From contig JAAXHL010000132.1 of NCBI GenBank assembly GCA_012270865.1, forward strand, positions 62,001-126,000: a stretch of 64,000 nt of DNA. The letters are read 5' to 3'. The stretch's first letter is position 1. Each line of letters starts with the position of its first letter. A program made the position numbers and the translations under genes. This document shows, piece after piece, positions 25,637-34,778 of this stretch. This DNA is from Candidatus Poribacteria bacterium. GTDB lineage: Bacteria > Poribacteria > WGA-4E > WGA-3G. The notes under the pieces were generated by a model. That model searched no databases. It was not told where the DNA came from and saw only the letters and a list, made by a program, of their open reading frames with translations.

Positions 25637-26376
25637 GGTAACGCATGACGCTGCCGAACAACTTCGTATAACAGGATACCCGCCGCAACCGAAACATTCA
25701 GCGACGAGATCTTACCCAACATCGGCAGATGCACAAGGTAGTCGCATTTCTGTTTCACGAGCCGCCGAATACCCGTCCCTTCACTCCCCAAAACCAGACA
25801 TAACGGAACATTAAAATCTACATCCGTGTATAGACTTGAGGCATCCCCCGCAGCACCCGCGATCCAGATACCGGCATCTTTAAGTGTATCCAAAGTACGT
25901 GCAAGGTTCGTTACCCTGACAATAGGGATATAAGTCGAGGCACCCGCCGATGCTTTGTGAACAGCAGCCGTGATACCAACAGCACGGTCCTTCGGAATGA
26001 TAACCGCATCCGCATTCGCCGCTTCAGCAGTTCTAAGGATCGCACCAAAATTCCTTGGGTCCTGGATACCGTCCAACATCACCAACAGCGCGTTGTCTTC
26101 ACTACGTTGTATTTTCGAGAGTATAGATGACAAGTCACTATAATGCGCGGCTCTGACAACCGCAATAACGCCTTGATGTGGCAGCGACGGCTCAAGTCTA
26201 TCCAACTCACGCCGCGCACAGTATTGTATCGGAATCCCAATCCGTTCCGCCATCGCAACAATTTGGCGGATCCGCGCATGCCGATTCCCTTCGGCGACAC
26301 AGACCCGCTCTATACCCTGAGACCCACTCTGTAGACACTCTATAACTGGATTTCTACCGACGATGTATTCGGACAT
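25633..26376 (-). CDS. rlmB: TrmH-family RNA 2'-O-methyltransferase (RlmB-like)
   Basis: This 247-residue SPOUT-class enzyme has an N-terminal L30e-like substrate-binding domain (residues 1-75, MSEYIVGRNPVIECLQSGSQ) and a knotted catalytic domain. SAM-binding and knot motifs are VMLDGIQDPRNFGAILRTAE, PLCLVLGSEGTGIRRLVKQK and GKISSLNVSVAAGILLYEV. It resembles RlmB, which methylates G2251 of 23S rRNA, but tRNA-modifying relatives are similar. The ATG at 26376 is used because the track start at 26382 is a TTG. Confidence 0.92.
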   Translation of the reverse strand: MSEYIVGRNPVIECLQSGSQGIERVCVAEGNRHARIRQIVAMAERIGIPIQYCARRELDRLEPSLPHQGVIAVVRAAHYSDLSSILSKIQRSEDNALLVMLDGIQDPRNFGAILRTAEAANADAVIIPKDRAVGITAAVHKASAGASTYIPIVRVTNLARTLDTLKDAGIWIAGAAGDASSLYTDVDFNVPLCLVLGSEGTGIRRLVKQKCDYLVHLPMLGKISSLNVSVAAGILLYEVVRQRHALP

Positions 26377-26418
26377 TCTCAAACAAGAAAGGACGGATTC
26401 AACATCCGCCCTCTAAGG

Positions 26419-26658
26419 TTAACCGCCACGGACAAACTTAATATCGGGTCCACGCGGCGTAATTTTGATATCCGGGTCCGCTGCTTGACACTGGACGCAG
26501 GTAATAGCACCAACGTTCACGTTCTCCATACGTGGCGCGAGTTTTCCCAACTTAAACACGAACCCTAAAACCGCGTCCGCCGGAATTTTTTCATCACAGC
26601 CATCGCAAGGGATCGCCTCGCCTGATTTGACCTTCGCTAAAAGTTCTGAAGCTTTCAT
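26419..26658 (-). CDS. small CxxC-pair hypothetical protein
   Basis: This 79-residue protein has two Cys pairs, CDGCDEKI near residue 18 and ITCVQCQAAD near residue 54, spaced like a zinc ribbon or a redox site. The ATG is preceded by AGAGGAAATT, a good ribosome-binding site. I do not recognise the family. It lies directly downstream of iolD and may be transcribed with it. A structural zinc-binding protein is the most cautious description. Confidence 0.65.
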   Translation of the reverse strand: MKASELLAKVKSGEAIPCDGCDEKIPADAVLGFVFKLGKLAPRMENVNVGAITCVQCQAADPDIKITPRGPDIKFVRGG

Positions 26659-26690
26659 AATTTCCTCTCGTTTTAGAGCAACACAATTGT

Positions 26691-28577
26691 CTATAAGAAA
26701 TAACGTTCCTTCTGTTTATCCGATTCGTAGGCTTCGTAAGCCTCTTGTGCCGTGTCCACTTCGGAGACCTCAGCGACAGGGACATCCCACCAAGACTCAT
26801 AACCCGGAACCTGCTCGTAGTAATCCACATCAATCTTTACGACCGTTGTCTGCGGTGCTTCGCGCGCTTCATGCAGCGCGGCTTTCAGACTCTGTAAACT
26901 CGTCGCTTCAATGACATTAGCACCGAGGCTCGCGGCATTCGCTGCCAGATCCACCGGCAAAAAGTCGCCTGAAAGCTCACCACTCTCCTCGTCACGGTAA
27001 CGAAAACGCGTGGCAAATCCCTGCACACCCGTCGCACGAGATAAACCGCCAATGCTGCTATGACCCTCATTGTTGACCAGCACAATAATCAGTTTATAGT
27101 CTTCCTGAATCGATGTAATAATTTCCTGTGCCAACATCAGATACGAACCATCACCGACCATAACATAGACATCACGGCTCGGATCCGCCATCTTGATGCC
27201 TAACCCACCGGCGATTTCATATCCCATACACGAATAACCGTATTCCAAATGGTACTGTTTCGGATTACGGGTCCGCCACAGCTTATGTAAATCACCCGGC
27301 ATGCTACCCGCAGCACAAACCATGACATCTTCAGGACGTGAAAATTCATTGACCACACCAATCACTTCGCTTTGGCTCGGCAAACCTGGGCGACCGGGTA
27401 GGATCGGTTTGATCTTCGCATGGTAAAGCCGATTGACCTCTTCCTCCCACTCGGCACGATATTTCTCAATCTGTGCAGCATAAGTTGCATCGACCTGATA
27501 CCCCGCGACAGCGGTAGCAAGTTCCGAAAGTGTGACACGTGCATCGGCGACAAGTGGCAGAGCCGCGTGTTTATAAGCATCGAATTCGGTGACATTGATA
27601 CCGATAAAACGGACATCCGGGTTCTGGAAAGCAGTTTTAGAGGCAGTCGTAAAATCACTCAAGCGTGTGCCGATAGCGATAACCAAGTCCGCCTCCCGTG
27701 CCGAGATATTCGCACCCGGTGTACCCGTCACACCTATCGCGCCGAGGTTCTGTGGGTGATTATATGACAGTGAACCTTTACCAGCGAAAGTCTCACCGAC
27801 CGGAATACCGGTACGCTCTACAAACTCAGCAAGTTCTGCCGTCGCCTCACTATAGATAACACCGCCACCAGCGATGATTAACGGACGTTTGCTCTCACGA
27901 ATCCACGCCACCGCTCGATTCAACAGACCTTCGTCTGCCCGAGGACGCGGAATCGTATAGACACGCTTTTCAAAGAGTTGCGACGGATAGTCGTACGCCT
28001 CTGCCTGTACGTCTTGTGGAAGTGCCAACGTCACGGCACCCGTCTCCGATTGCGAGGTCAGCACGCGCATCGCCTCCGGCAGTGCTGTGATGATCTGCTC
28101 CGGGCGATTAATCCGGTCCCAATAGCGTGAAATCGGTTTGAAGCAATCGTTCACCGAATAGTCCTGCGAACTCGGAGATTCCAACTGCTGTAAAACAGGA
28201 GCGACCAAACGGGTCGAGAAAATATCTCCCGGTAGCAGAAGCACAGGCAACCGATTGATCGTCGCACCCGCGGCACCCGTAATCATGTTCGTCGCACCCG
28301 GTCCGATAGAAGTCGTGCAAGCGAAGGCACGTAAACGGTTGTTCATCTTCGCGAAAGCAGCAGCGGTATGCACCATTGACTGTTCATTCCGGGTCTGGTA
28401 GAAGCGAAAAGAATCGGCGTACTGATGCAGTGCTTGTCCAATCCCGGCGACATTTCCGTGACCGAAGATACCGAACATCCCCGCGAAAAACTGTCCCTCG
28501 TTTCCGTCTCGTTCAACATATTGTTGCTGAAGAAATTCAACGATGGCTTGTCCCATCGTAAGTTTTCGTGTTTCCAT
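26691..28577 (-). CDS. iolD: 3D-(3,5/4)-trihydroxycyclohexane-1,2-dione hydrolase
   Basis: This 628-residue thiamine-diphosphate enzyme is of IolD type. It hydrolyses the ring of trihydroxycyclohexanedione in myo-inositol breakdown to give 5-deoxy-glucuronate. The N-terminal pyrimidine domain shows FGIFGHGNVAGIGQAL and FACTTSIGPGATNMITGAAG. The C-terminal cofactor motif is VYVMVGDGSYLMLAQEI with NNEGHSSIGGL. The N-terminal GHGNVAG and the ending EAYESDKQKERYFL are distinctive for IolD rather than acetolactate synthase. It is downstream of iolC. The 3' end of a recurring leader sequence (CCGCAAGGGAAATTA in minus orientation) lies just before the start. Confidence 0.93.
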   Translation of the reverse strand: METRKLTMGQAIVEFLQQQYVERDGNEGQFFAGMFGIFGHGNVAGIGQALHQYADSFRFYQTRNEQSMVHTAAAFAKMNNRLRAFACTTSIGPGATNMITGAAGATINRLPVLLLPGDIFSTRLVAPVLQQLESPSSQDYSVNDCFKPISRYWDRINRPEQIITALPEAMRVLTSQSETGAVTLALPQDVQAEAYDYPSQLFEKRVYTIPRPRADEGLLNRAVAWIRESKRPLIIAGGGVIYSEATAELAEFVERTGIPVGETFAGKGSLSYNHPQNLGAIGVTGTPGANISAREADLVIAIGTRLSDFTTASKTAFQNPDVRFIGINVTEFDAYKHAALPLVADARVTLSELATAVAGYQVDATYAAQIEKYRAEWEEEVNRLYHAKIKPILPGRPGLPSQSEVIGVVNEFSRPEDVMVCAAGSMPGDLHKLWRTRNPKQYHLEYGYSCMGYEIAGGLGIKMADPSRDVYVMVGDGSYLMLAQEIITSIQEDYKLIIVLVNNEGHSSIGGLSRATGVQGFATRFRYRDEESGELSGDFLPVDLAANAASLGANVIEATSLQSLKAALHEAREAPQTTVVKIDVDYYEQVPGYESWWDVPVAEVSEVDTAQEAYEAYESDKQKERYFL

Positions 28578-28609
28578 AATTTTTTAATTTCCCTTGCGGT
28601 TCGTTGCGT

Positions 28610-28640
28610 CCGGTAGGTTCGGTTTCCCAACCGGACCGGA
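28610..28640. repeat. CCGGTAGGTTCGGTTT palindromic repeat
   Basis: GTCCGGTAGGTTCGGTTTCCCAACCGGACCGG-like hairpin in the gap between iolC and iolD. It belongs to the same family as 18702 and 43308. Confidence 0.6.
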
Positions 28641-28668
28641 CTTATCCAAAGAACAGCGAATCATCACG

Positions 28669-29670
28669 TTACCAACCGCCGCGTTCGGCGACAAATTCAT
28701 CAACTTCAGGCATTGTCGGCATAAAGTTAGCACAACCGTGCCGTGTTACAACAATCGCACCCGTCGCATTCCCAAGACGGGCAGACTTTTCCCAACCCCA
28801 ACCGCTGAGGTTACCAAAAATAAAACCGCTCGCGAAGGCATCGCCAGCACCGAGTGTGTTGTACACTTCAACAGGAAATGGTGCCGCATGAATGACCTCA
28901 CCGTTCGCAAGATGGACATCCGCGCCCTCAATACCGCGTTTCACTATCAACGCTTCTGGACCAGCACCTAAAAGCGTTCTAATAGCATTCGCCATATCTC
29001 CTTCAATCGTAGGATTCGAGATTTGGGAGTGTTCAATCGTGAGTTGCGATAAATCCGTAAGTGTCGCCGCCTTGATCTCCTCTTCCGTGCCGATAGCGAT
29101 GTCAATATAACGCAACGCAGATCGGACGACAACACCGAATGCCCGCGGATCATGCCACTGATCTGCTCGGAAATCGAGGTCCAAAAAAACGCGATGACCA
29201 ACAGATCGCGCCTTCTCAGCAGCATAAAGCGTCGCACTACGGCTCGGCTCTTTACTCAAACCGGTACCCGATATCAGCACCGCCCGACTTTCAGCAACAG
29301 GCGCGGCGAGAACATCGTCAATCGTAAGTTCGATATCCGCACAATTGTCACGGTAATAGATAAGTGGAAACCGATCCGGCGGTTCAATACCGAGGACGAC
29401 AGCACTCGTTCGGTGGTTCGGTTTGTACGGGATGAACCGAGTTTCAACGCCTTCGTTCTTCAGAAACTTCAGCAAAAACTCGCCGACAGGGTCCTCACCG
29501 ACAGCCGTCAATAACGCAGCCCGAAGTCCCAATCGCTGAACACCGACACTGATATTTGTAGGACACCCACCGACAAAAGCACCGAAACTCTTGATGTCTG
29601 GAAACGCGGCACCGATGTCGTTCGCATATAAATCTATAGAACTCCGTCCGATGGTAAGAATATCGTACAT
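28669..29670 (-). CDS. iolC: 5-dehydro-2-deoxygluconokinase
   Basis: This 333-residue PfkB-family sugar kinase opens YDILTIGRSSIDLYANDIGA, a hallmark of IolC. The PfkB signature 1 is GAFVGGCPTNISVGVQRLG, and signature 2 with the catalytic Asp is YNTLGAGDAFASGFIFG. It phosphorylates 2-deoxy-5-keto-gluconate in myo-inositol catabolism, the step after IolD and IolB. It lies between the HpcH-type aldolase (3-bp gap) and iolD. No IolJ-type class II aldolase is seen, so the neighbouring HpcH/HpaI aldolase may split the product. Confidence 0.93.
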   Translation of the reverse strand: MYDILTIGRSSIDLYANDIGAAFPDIKSFGAFVGGCPTNISVGVQRLGLRAALLTAVGEDPVGEFLLKFLKNEGVETRFIPYKPNHRTSAVVLGIEPPDRFPLIYYRDNCADIELTIDDVLAAPVAESRAVLISGTGLSKEPSRSATLYAAEKARSVGHRVFLDLDFRADQWHDPRAFGVVVRSALRYIDIAIGTEEEIKAATLTDLSQLTIEHSQISNPTIEGDMANAIRTLLGAGPEALIVKRGIEGADVHLANGEVIHAAPFPVEVYNTLGAGDAFASGFIFGNLSGWGWEKSARLGNATGAIVVTRHGCANFMPTMPEVDEFVAERGGW

Positions 29671-29672
29671 TT

Positions 29673-30473
29673 TTACTTTGAAACCACGGCGTTTTTGAAC
29701 TTCTGATGCTCCTCAGCGAATTTACGGGTTAAAAGAAACGCATCATTCCCACAGGCAATGAGTTGAACCCCCGAACGCAACCACTGTTCACCGCTCTCAA
29801 AATCGTTGACATAACAGCCTAAAGCGATATTGTGTGTCTGCGTAAGTCTGATAACTTCTTTTATAGCGTCCAAAAGGCGCGGATGATCAAGCTCACCGGA
29901 AATCCCCATAGATGTAGATAAATCATAGGGACCGATGAACACAACATCCAATTCACCCGTACTGAGGATGTCGTTTAGGTTTTCAACGGCTTTAACAGTC
30001 TCAATCTGCCCGATAGTCAGGATTTCTTGATTTGCGTCGCGCACATATCTTCGGGTATCCAGTTTCGTGAAATCGCCATAATCGGTATGTCCGATACCAA
30101 ACGCAACACCGCGATCACCTTCAGGTGCGTATTTCGTCCACATTCTAATCTTTTCGATATCTTCGCAGGATTCAACGCGCGGGATCATCACACCCGTAGC
30201 ACCGGCATCAAGCACGCGGGACACAAAATAGCGTTCAAGTGCCGGAACACGCACAATACACGGAAGATTCGCACCGCGAGCGTCCCGAACAATACGTCCT
30301 ACAGTCTCTATAGAAAACGAACTGTGTTCCAAGTCCGCAATCATAAAGTCGGCACCGGCATTCGCAAGGAGCGTCGCAATCGCCGAACCACCGAACTCAA
30401 GGACAAAAGTCCCAACAAGTACTTCTCCACGTTTTAAAGATGTTTTCACGTTAAACAACCTTTTAACTAACAA
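29673..30473 (-). CDS. HpcH/HpaI-family aldolase
   Basis: This 266-residue class II pyruvate aldolase-like protein has FVLEFGGSAIATLLANAGAD, MIADLEHSSFS (active-site His), CIVRVPALERYFVSRVLDAG, MIPRVESCEDIEKI (the metal-binding Glu region) and VFIGPYDLSTSMGISG. The family cleaves 2-keto-3-deoxy or 4-hydroxy-2-oxo acids. The gene overlaps the kinase stop by 11 bp; a GTG at 30449 is an alternative start that avoids the overlap, but the family N-terminus favours 30473. Its place directly upstream of iolC suggests that it could act on the IolC product or another inositol-pathway keto acid, which is inference. Confidence 0.88.
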   Translation of the reverse strand: MLVKRLFNVKTSLKRGEVLVGTFVLEFGGSAIATLLANAGADFMIADLEHSSFSIETVGRIVRDARGANLPCIVRVPALERYFVSRVLDAGATGVMIPRVESCEDIEKIRMWTKYAPEGDRGVAFGIGHTDYGDFTKLDTRRYVRDANQEILTIGQIETVKAVENLNDILSTGELDVVFIGPYDLSTSMGISGELDHPRLLDAIKEVIRLTQTHNIALGCYVNDFESGEQWLRSGVQLIACGNDAFLLTRKFAEEHQKFKNAVVSK

Positions 30474-32397
30474 CCGGAATTTCTGACATCAATTTTTGTG
30501 CTTCACTAACCATTTTCGTCGGGACAGACATCTTCTCGCCAATCGCTAAGATCAGTAGGTAAAAGTCGTAAGCGGTCTGTAGTTCATTATTAAGGTGCGC
30601 ACTCTCAGCAGCGTTGAAATAACAGACAGTCGCCATTCGGTGGCACTCTTCAACCTCGGATAACATATTCGCGTAGCCGTGATTGAAGGCAGCAAGGATA
30701 TAACATTTTCCCGCTTCTTCCCACGAACGCTGGAGTTCAAACTGACGGGCGAGTCGTGTATAGTAGTCGGCACCTTTTTTAGCATTACGCCGCGCCAGAC
30801 GGTGTTTCTCGGCAACTGTGTAAGCGAATCGGGCACGCGTGTAGCAGTTCGCAACAAGCTCTAAATCGTCTTTCCTAAGGAAACCGCCAGCCTGTTTCTG
30901 ATAGAACTTGCCTAACTTATTATACAGTGAGAGCCATTGTCGAGTGCGACCCTGTTGTTCAAAAATCTGGATTTGTTGGAAGATGTGAAGTGCCTCTTCT
31001 TCATGCGGATACTGCACATCACTATGGACCTGATCGAGTAGATATTCCGGTGAGGCTTCCTCAATGAGATGCCGATAACTACCCGCCGCTTTCACCTCGG
31101 GTTGTATCGGCTTTATATCCATCGGTTCCTCCGGCACCAACTTCTGATGCTCAAGCCACGTCCGAAGGTCCATACTCTCACTGTCCGGCAACTTTTGAAT
31201 CAGGGCAACAACTTCTTCAACAGTCGGATTTTCTGAGAGCGGAACATTGATGGTATTAAGTTTCTGAAATAGGCTATCAACAACCTTGGATACACCTTGA
31301 TCATCAATACAGAGGCGATTCGCTTTGTGAAGTTCAGTCAGCGCGTTTGTATAGTTTCGGGTCTCAATGTAGCGGACAGCGAGTGTATAATGCTTTTCGA
31401 CTTGCGCTAACAATCTTTCGCGTTTGGTACCCTCCTCTTTCTGGCGCCGCTGGAAAAACAGGTTTTGGTTTATCCGTTCCGCATCCGAAAGCGACAGACG
31501 GAACGTCTTGCGGTAACGTTCAAGTGCCTCCGCCAACTTCGGACCACTCGAATTCGCACTCGCATCAATTAACTCCGAAGCCTGTTTGATGTATTCATCT
31601 TGTCGGATACGATCCAACTCGTTGTGCATCTCAGTCGCACTTTGGTGCCGTTCTGAAAGTTGCCGATGGAGTGCTTTTTGTAAGAAATTGCGAAGCACTT
31701 CCGGACATCTCTCAATCTCTTCTATCTCGCCAGCCGCTTTCTTTTTATCTATCTCTTTGTTTTCTCCTGAGAACGGGAACCGTCCCGTTACCGCTTGAAA
31801 CAGAATGAGAGCTGTAGAATAGAGGTCCGCGCGGAAATCATAAGAACCATACGTCTGCTCGGGTGCCATGTAACGCCGAGTACCTGCCATCGTTTCCGCG
31901 AATTCTGTCGTTTCACCAAAGATACGGGCGATGCTGAAGTCCGCAACCTTCGCCTGTTTGTCCGTCGTGAGTAAGATATTTTGCGGTTTGATGTCCCGGT
32001 GCATAATCTTATGAGCGTGTGCCGCCTTTAAACCGCCACAGATGTCCAAACCGATATTAAGCGTATCTGTTAGGCTAAGCACGCCTTCCTGCATAAGTTC
32101 ATGAAGGCTCTTACCTTTAACAAACTCCATCACGATCCAGGCAACGTAGTCATCTTCTCCCGGTTCAACGGTATGGATAGAGACAATGTTCGGATGCCCC
32201 CAGATTTTTGACATCGCTTGAAATTCTGTCAACAAAAATTTCATTCGGCTCGAAGGATACGCAGTTTTTGCTAACGCTTTAATCGCAACTTCGCGGTTCG
32301 TCATCTCTTCGCGCGCGCGAAAAACCGAGGAGAAACCTCCCGAATTAAGATATTCCAGCAATCTATATTTGCCTAAGATCAATTGATCAATCTGCAT
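30463..32397 (-). CDS. Ser/Thr protein kinase with helical-repeat C-terminus
   Basis: This 644-residue Hanks-type kinase has a kinase domain at residues 8-270: LLEYLNSGGFSSVFRA (glycine loop), VAIKALAK (ATP Lys), HRDIKPQNILL (catalytic loop) and MAPEQTYGSYDFRADL. The magnesium-binding DFG is DFS in KVADFSIARIFGE, which is unusual. Residues 300-644 are alpha-helical and TPR-like (for example YTLAVRYIETRNYTNALTEL and FELQRSWEEAGKCYILAAFN). There is no transmembrane segment, so it is cytoplasmic. It heads the run with the aldolase, iolC and iolD, and a promoter lies just upstream. Confidence 0.9.
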   Translation of the reverse strand: MQIDQLILGKYRLLEYLNSGGFSSVFRAREEMTNREVAIKALAKTAYPSSRMKFLLTEFQAMSKIWGHPNIVSIHTVEPGEDDYVAWIVMEFVKGKSLHELMQEGVLSLTDTLNIGLDICGGLKAAHAHKIMHRDIKPQNILLTTDKQAKVADFSIARIFGETTEFAETMAGTRRYMAPEQTYGSYDFRADLYSTALILFQAVTGRFPFSGENKEIDKKKAAGEIEEIERCPEVLRNFLQKALHRQLSERHQSATEMHNELDRIRQDEYIKQASELIDASANSSGPKLAEALERYRKTFRLSLSDAERINQNLFFQRRQKEEGTKRERLLAQVEKHYTLAVRYIETRNYTNALTELHKANRLCIDDQGVSKVVDSLFQKLNTINVPLSENPTVEEVVALIQKLPDSESMDLRTWLEHQKLVPEEPMDIKPIQPEVKAAGSYRHLIEEASPEYLLDQVHSDVQYPHEEEALHIFQQIQIFEQQGRTRQWLSLYNKLGKFYQKQAGGFLRKDDLELVANCYTRARFAYTVAEKHRLARRNAKKGADYYTRLARQFELQRSWEEAGKCYILAAFNHGYANMLSEVEECHRMATVCYFNAAESAHLNNELQTAYDFYLLILAIGEKMSVPTKMVSEAQKLMSEIPVVS

Positions 32398-32451
32398 AAT
32401 GACATCTTAATACGAACAGAATAGAATGAGAAAACACAGTCCCTAACAACC

Positions 32452-32480
32452 AAATTAGCAAAATTTAGACTAATTGTCAA
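32452..32480 (-). promoter_or_regulatory. sigma70-type promoter for the kinase-aldolase-iolC-iolD run
   Basis: On the minus strand a perfect TTGACA, 17 bp and TAATTT lie about 55-80 nt upstream of the kinase ATG at 32397. Confidence 0.55.
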
Positions 32481-32504
32481 CAGAAAAACTGATTTTCAGT
32501 GGAT

Positions 32505-33164
32505 TTAAGCGGATTTAACGCCTGAACGGGCGCGTTGGACCGCCTCGACCAACTTCTCAGCTCTTTCAGTGAGAAGCGCGAACGCCTTCGCTTCAATCAA
32601 TTGATTATTAACAAGCGCACTCCCAACCCCCAAAGCAGCCGAGCCAGCAGTGATGAACTCGGCAGCGTTGTCAACGTTGATACCGCCTGTCGGAATCAGA
32701 GGCACCTGCGGAAGCGGTGCTTTCACGTCTTTTATATACGCCGGACCAACACCACTCGACGGAAACACCTTCACATAATCCGCACCCATCTCCCATGCCG
32801 CTAAAATCTCTGTCGGTGTAAACGCACCGGGAATAACCACTTTCCCATAACGGTTACAGATTTCAATAACATCCGACTTTGTAACTGGGCTGACGATGAA
32901 CTCCGCACCTGCCAGCATTACGGCGCGGGCTGTTTCCGCATCCAACACCGAACCAGCACCGACGAGAACTGTCCCGCCATACGCCGATGAAACATCATGA
33001 ATCACTTGCAACGCATTCGGGGTTGTCATCGTGACTTCAATGACGTTAACGCCGCCGGCATGGATCGCCGCAGCAGTTTCAATTAACTCGTTCGCACTGT
33101 TCGCACGAATGATAGCGACAATACCACACGCTTCAATTCGCTGCATCTGTTCTAACTTTGTCAT
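32505..33164 (-). CDS. eda: bifunctional KDPG/KHG aldolase
   Basis: This 219-residue class I aldolase starts at the ATG at 33164 (GAGGGTGTCC upstream). Family motifs are CGIVAIIRANSANELIETAA, VIEVTMTTPNAL (catalytic Glu), VGAGSVLDAETARAVMLAGA, FIVSPVTKSDVIEICNRYGK (the Schiff-base Lys is in the SPVTK block) and VKVFPSSGVGPAYIKDV. LIPTGGINVDNAAEFITAG is the phosphate-binding end. It cleaves 2-keto-3-deoxy-6-phosphogluconate or 4-hydroxy-2-oxoglutarate to pyruvate plus an aldehyde. It lies upstream of the kinase/iol run on the same strand but is separated by a promoter. Confidence 0.92.
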   Translation of the reverse strand: MTKLEQMQRIEACGIVAIIRANSANELIETAAAIHAGGVNVIEVTMTTPNALQVIHDVSSAYGGTVLVGAGSVLDAETARAVMLAGAEFIVSPVTKSDVIEICNRYGKVVIPGAFTPTEILAAWEMGADYVKVFPSSGVGPAYIKDVKAPLPQVPLIPTGGINVDNAAEFITAGSAALGVGSALVNNQLIEAKAFALLTERAEKLVEAVQRARSGVKSA

Positions 33165-33265
33165 GGACACCCTCAAAATTAGCACCCTAAAACCTTCAAC
33201 ACGGTGCTTAAGACTAATATACTCAACCTATAAATAGTGTAACGCTAAAAACAATAATATTTTTG

Positions 33266-33294
33266 TTGCGATTCCGCCGCCAATGTGTTATAAT
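33266..33294 (+). promoter_or_regulatory. sigma70-type promoter for the CNNM/CorC pair
   Basis: TTGCGA, a 17-bp spacer and a perfect TATAAT, about 120 nt upstream of the ATG at 33414. Confidence 0.5.
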
Positions 33295-33413
33295 TATAAA
33301 ATAGAAATAAAAAGGCAGAATAAGACGCTTAGTTCAAAAAAATCCGTACGAACTCGGTATGACTACTGCAATTTTGGTTTACAAGCAACCGAAAAATTGT
33401 TGTCTAAAAAAGA

Positions 33414-34754
33414 ATGGAAGTTGTTCCACTACTCCCTTATCTGATTAGTTTGACAGGTTTACTTGTCCTCTCAGGCTTTTTCTCCGGCTCCGAAACAGCA
33501 TTATGCGCACTCACGCAAGTCCAAATTGAACGGATCCGCGCTGAAAAAGGTAGGGCTTCTGCTATTATCAATTTCGTGGATAATCCACGTAGATTGTTTA
33601 TCACTGTCCTACTCGGTAACAACCTCGTTAACGTGGCGTTTGCTATCCTTATGCTCTCGTTCATCGAACGAGTACTCCCCGAACAGTATCCTGACTTTGC
33701 CATCGCCTTAGTCATCAACGTATTCCTCATGCTCATCTTCGGTGAGATGACACCAAAGACCTATGCGATTAAGCACGCCGAACTCTTCTCGAAAACAACA
33801 GCACCCCCCTTGTGGATATTTTCTATCGTTATCACCCCATTACGCGGGTTGCTACGTAGAATCATCGACTTCCTTGTTCCGATATTTGGTGGACACCAAT
33901 ACACTACAGAACACCTTACAGCATCAGACCTGATAGGGATTCTCAACACTTACCCCGAGGAAGCACTCCCATCTGACGAACGCGAAATCGTAAGTAATAT
34001 CCTTCAATTGCGCGACATTGAAGCCAAAGAGATTATGGTACCTCGAACTGAAGTCGTCGCCGTCTCTACGTCAAACACCATTCAAGAAACGCTCAAACAG
34101 GCAAAAGCATCAGGGTTCTCACGGATCCCTGTTTATCGTGAACAGATCGATAATATATGCGGTATCTTCTACGTCAAAGACCTCGCACGCTGGCGACACC
34201 CAGAAATTAACGCACTTACGATTGAGGATTTTCTCGAAAAACGGGACCAAACGCCAGACGCATCGACCGACGCACCCCTGATTCGAGAACCGGTTTTAGT
34301 CCTTGAAACCCGAAAAATTGGGACTTTGTTATTACAACTGAAGGATGAAAAAACGAAAACAGCAATCCTCCTTGACGAATACGGCGGCATCTCCGGTATT
34401 GTCACCACCGAAGACATCATTGAACAGGTCGTCGGGGACATCGTTGATGAACACGATAGAGACGCATCACCCCCCGAATACATTCAGCACTCTGAAAAAC
34501 CGCTCGTACTTGAAACTGCCGGACGGATGAGCATCCGAGAACTCAATCAACAATTTGATTTAAAACTCAGTGAAGACGACGTGGACACGATTGGCGGCTA
34601 CGCACTTGGACTCTTCGGACGAATTCCGTCCGTCGGTGAATCCCATGTAGATGAAAACGGTATTGAATTTGAAATTACCGCAACAGAAGGGAACGTCATT
34701 ACAAGTCTGTTGATTAAAGTACCAGATACGCCCGAAACCGAAACGGACGTGTAA
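33414..34754 (+). CDS. CNNM/CorC-family (DUF21-CBS-CorC_HlyC) transporter, copy 1
   Basis: This 446-residue membrane protein has an N-terminal DUF21 domain with about four membrane segments (FFSGSETALCALTQVQ, LLGNNLVNVAFAILML, IFGEMTPKTYAIKHAEL). A CBS pair follows, roughly residues 200-330 (IMVPRTEVVAVS, GFSRIPVYREQIDNICGI, LLDEYGGISGIVTTEDIIEQ), then a C-terminal CorC_HlyC domain. Relatives affect magnesium or cobalt transport, and older databases call them hemolysin-related. The order of domains is standard and nothing is missing. The paralogue follows after 24 bp. Confidence 0.9.
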   Translation: MEVVPLLPYLISLTGLLVLSGFFSGSETALCALTQVQIERIRAEKGRASAIINFVDNPRRLFITVLLGNNLVNVAFAILMLSFIERVLPEQYPDFAIALVINVFLMLIFGEMTPKTYAIKHAELFSKTTAPPLWIFSIVITPLRGLLRRIIDFLVPIFGGHQYTTEHLTASDLIGILNTYPEEALPSDEREIVSNILQLRDIEAKEIMVPRTEVVAVSTSNTIQETLKQAKASGFSRIPVYREQIDNICGIFYVKDLARWRHPEINALTIEDFLEKRDQTPDASTDAPLIREPVLVLETRKIGTLLLQLKDEKTKTAILLDEYGGISGIVTTEDIIEQVVGDIVDEHDRDASPPEYIQHSEKPLVLETAGRMSIRELNQQFDLKLSEDDVDTIGGYALGLFGRIPSVGESHVDENGIEFEITATEGNVITSLLIKVPDTPETETDV

Positions 34755-34778
34755 AATCAGACGCCAGATACAAAACAA

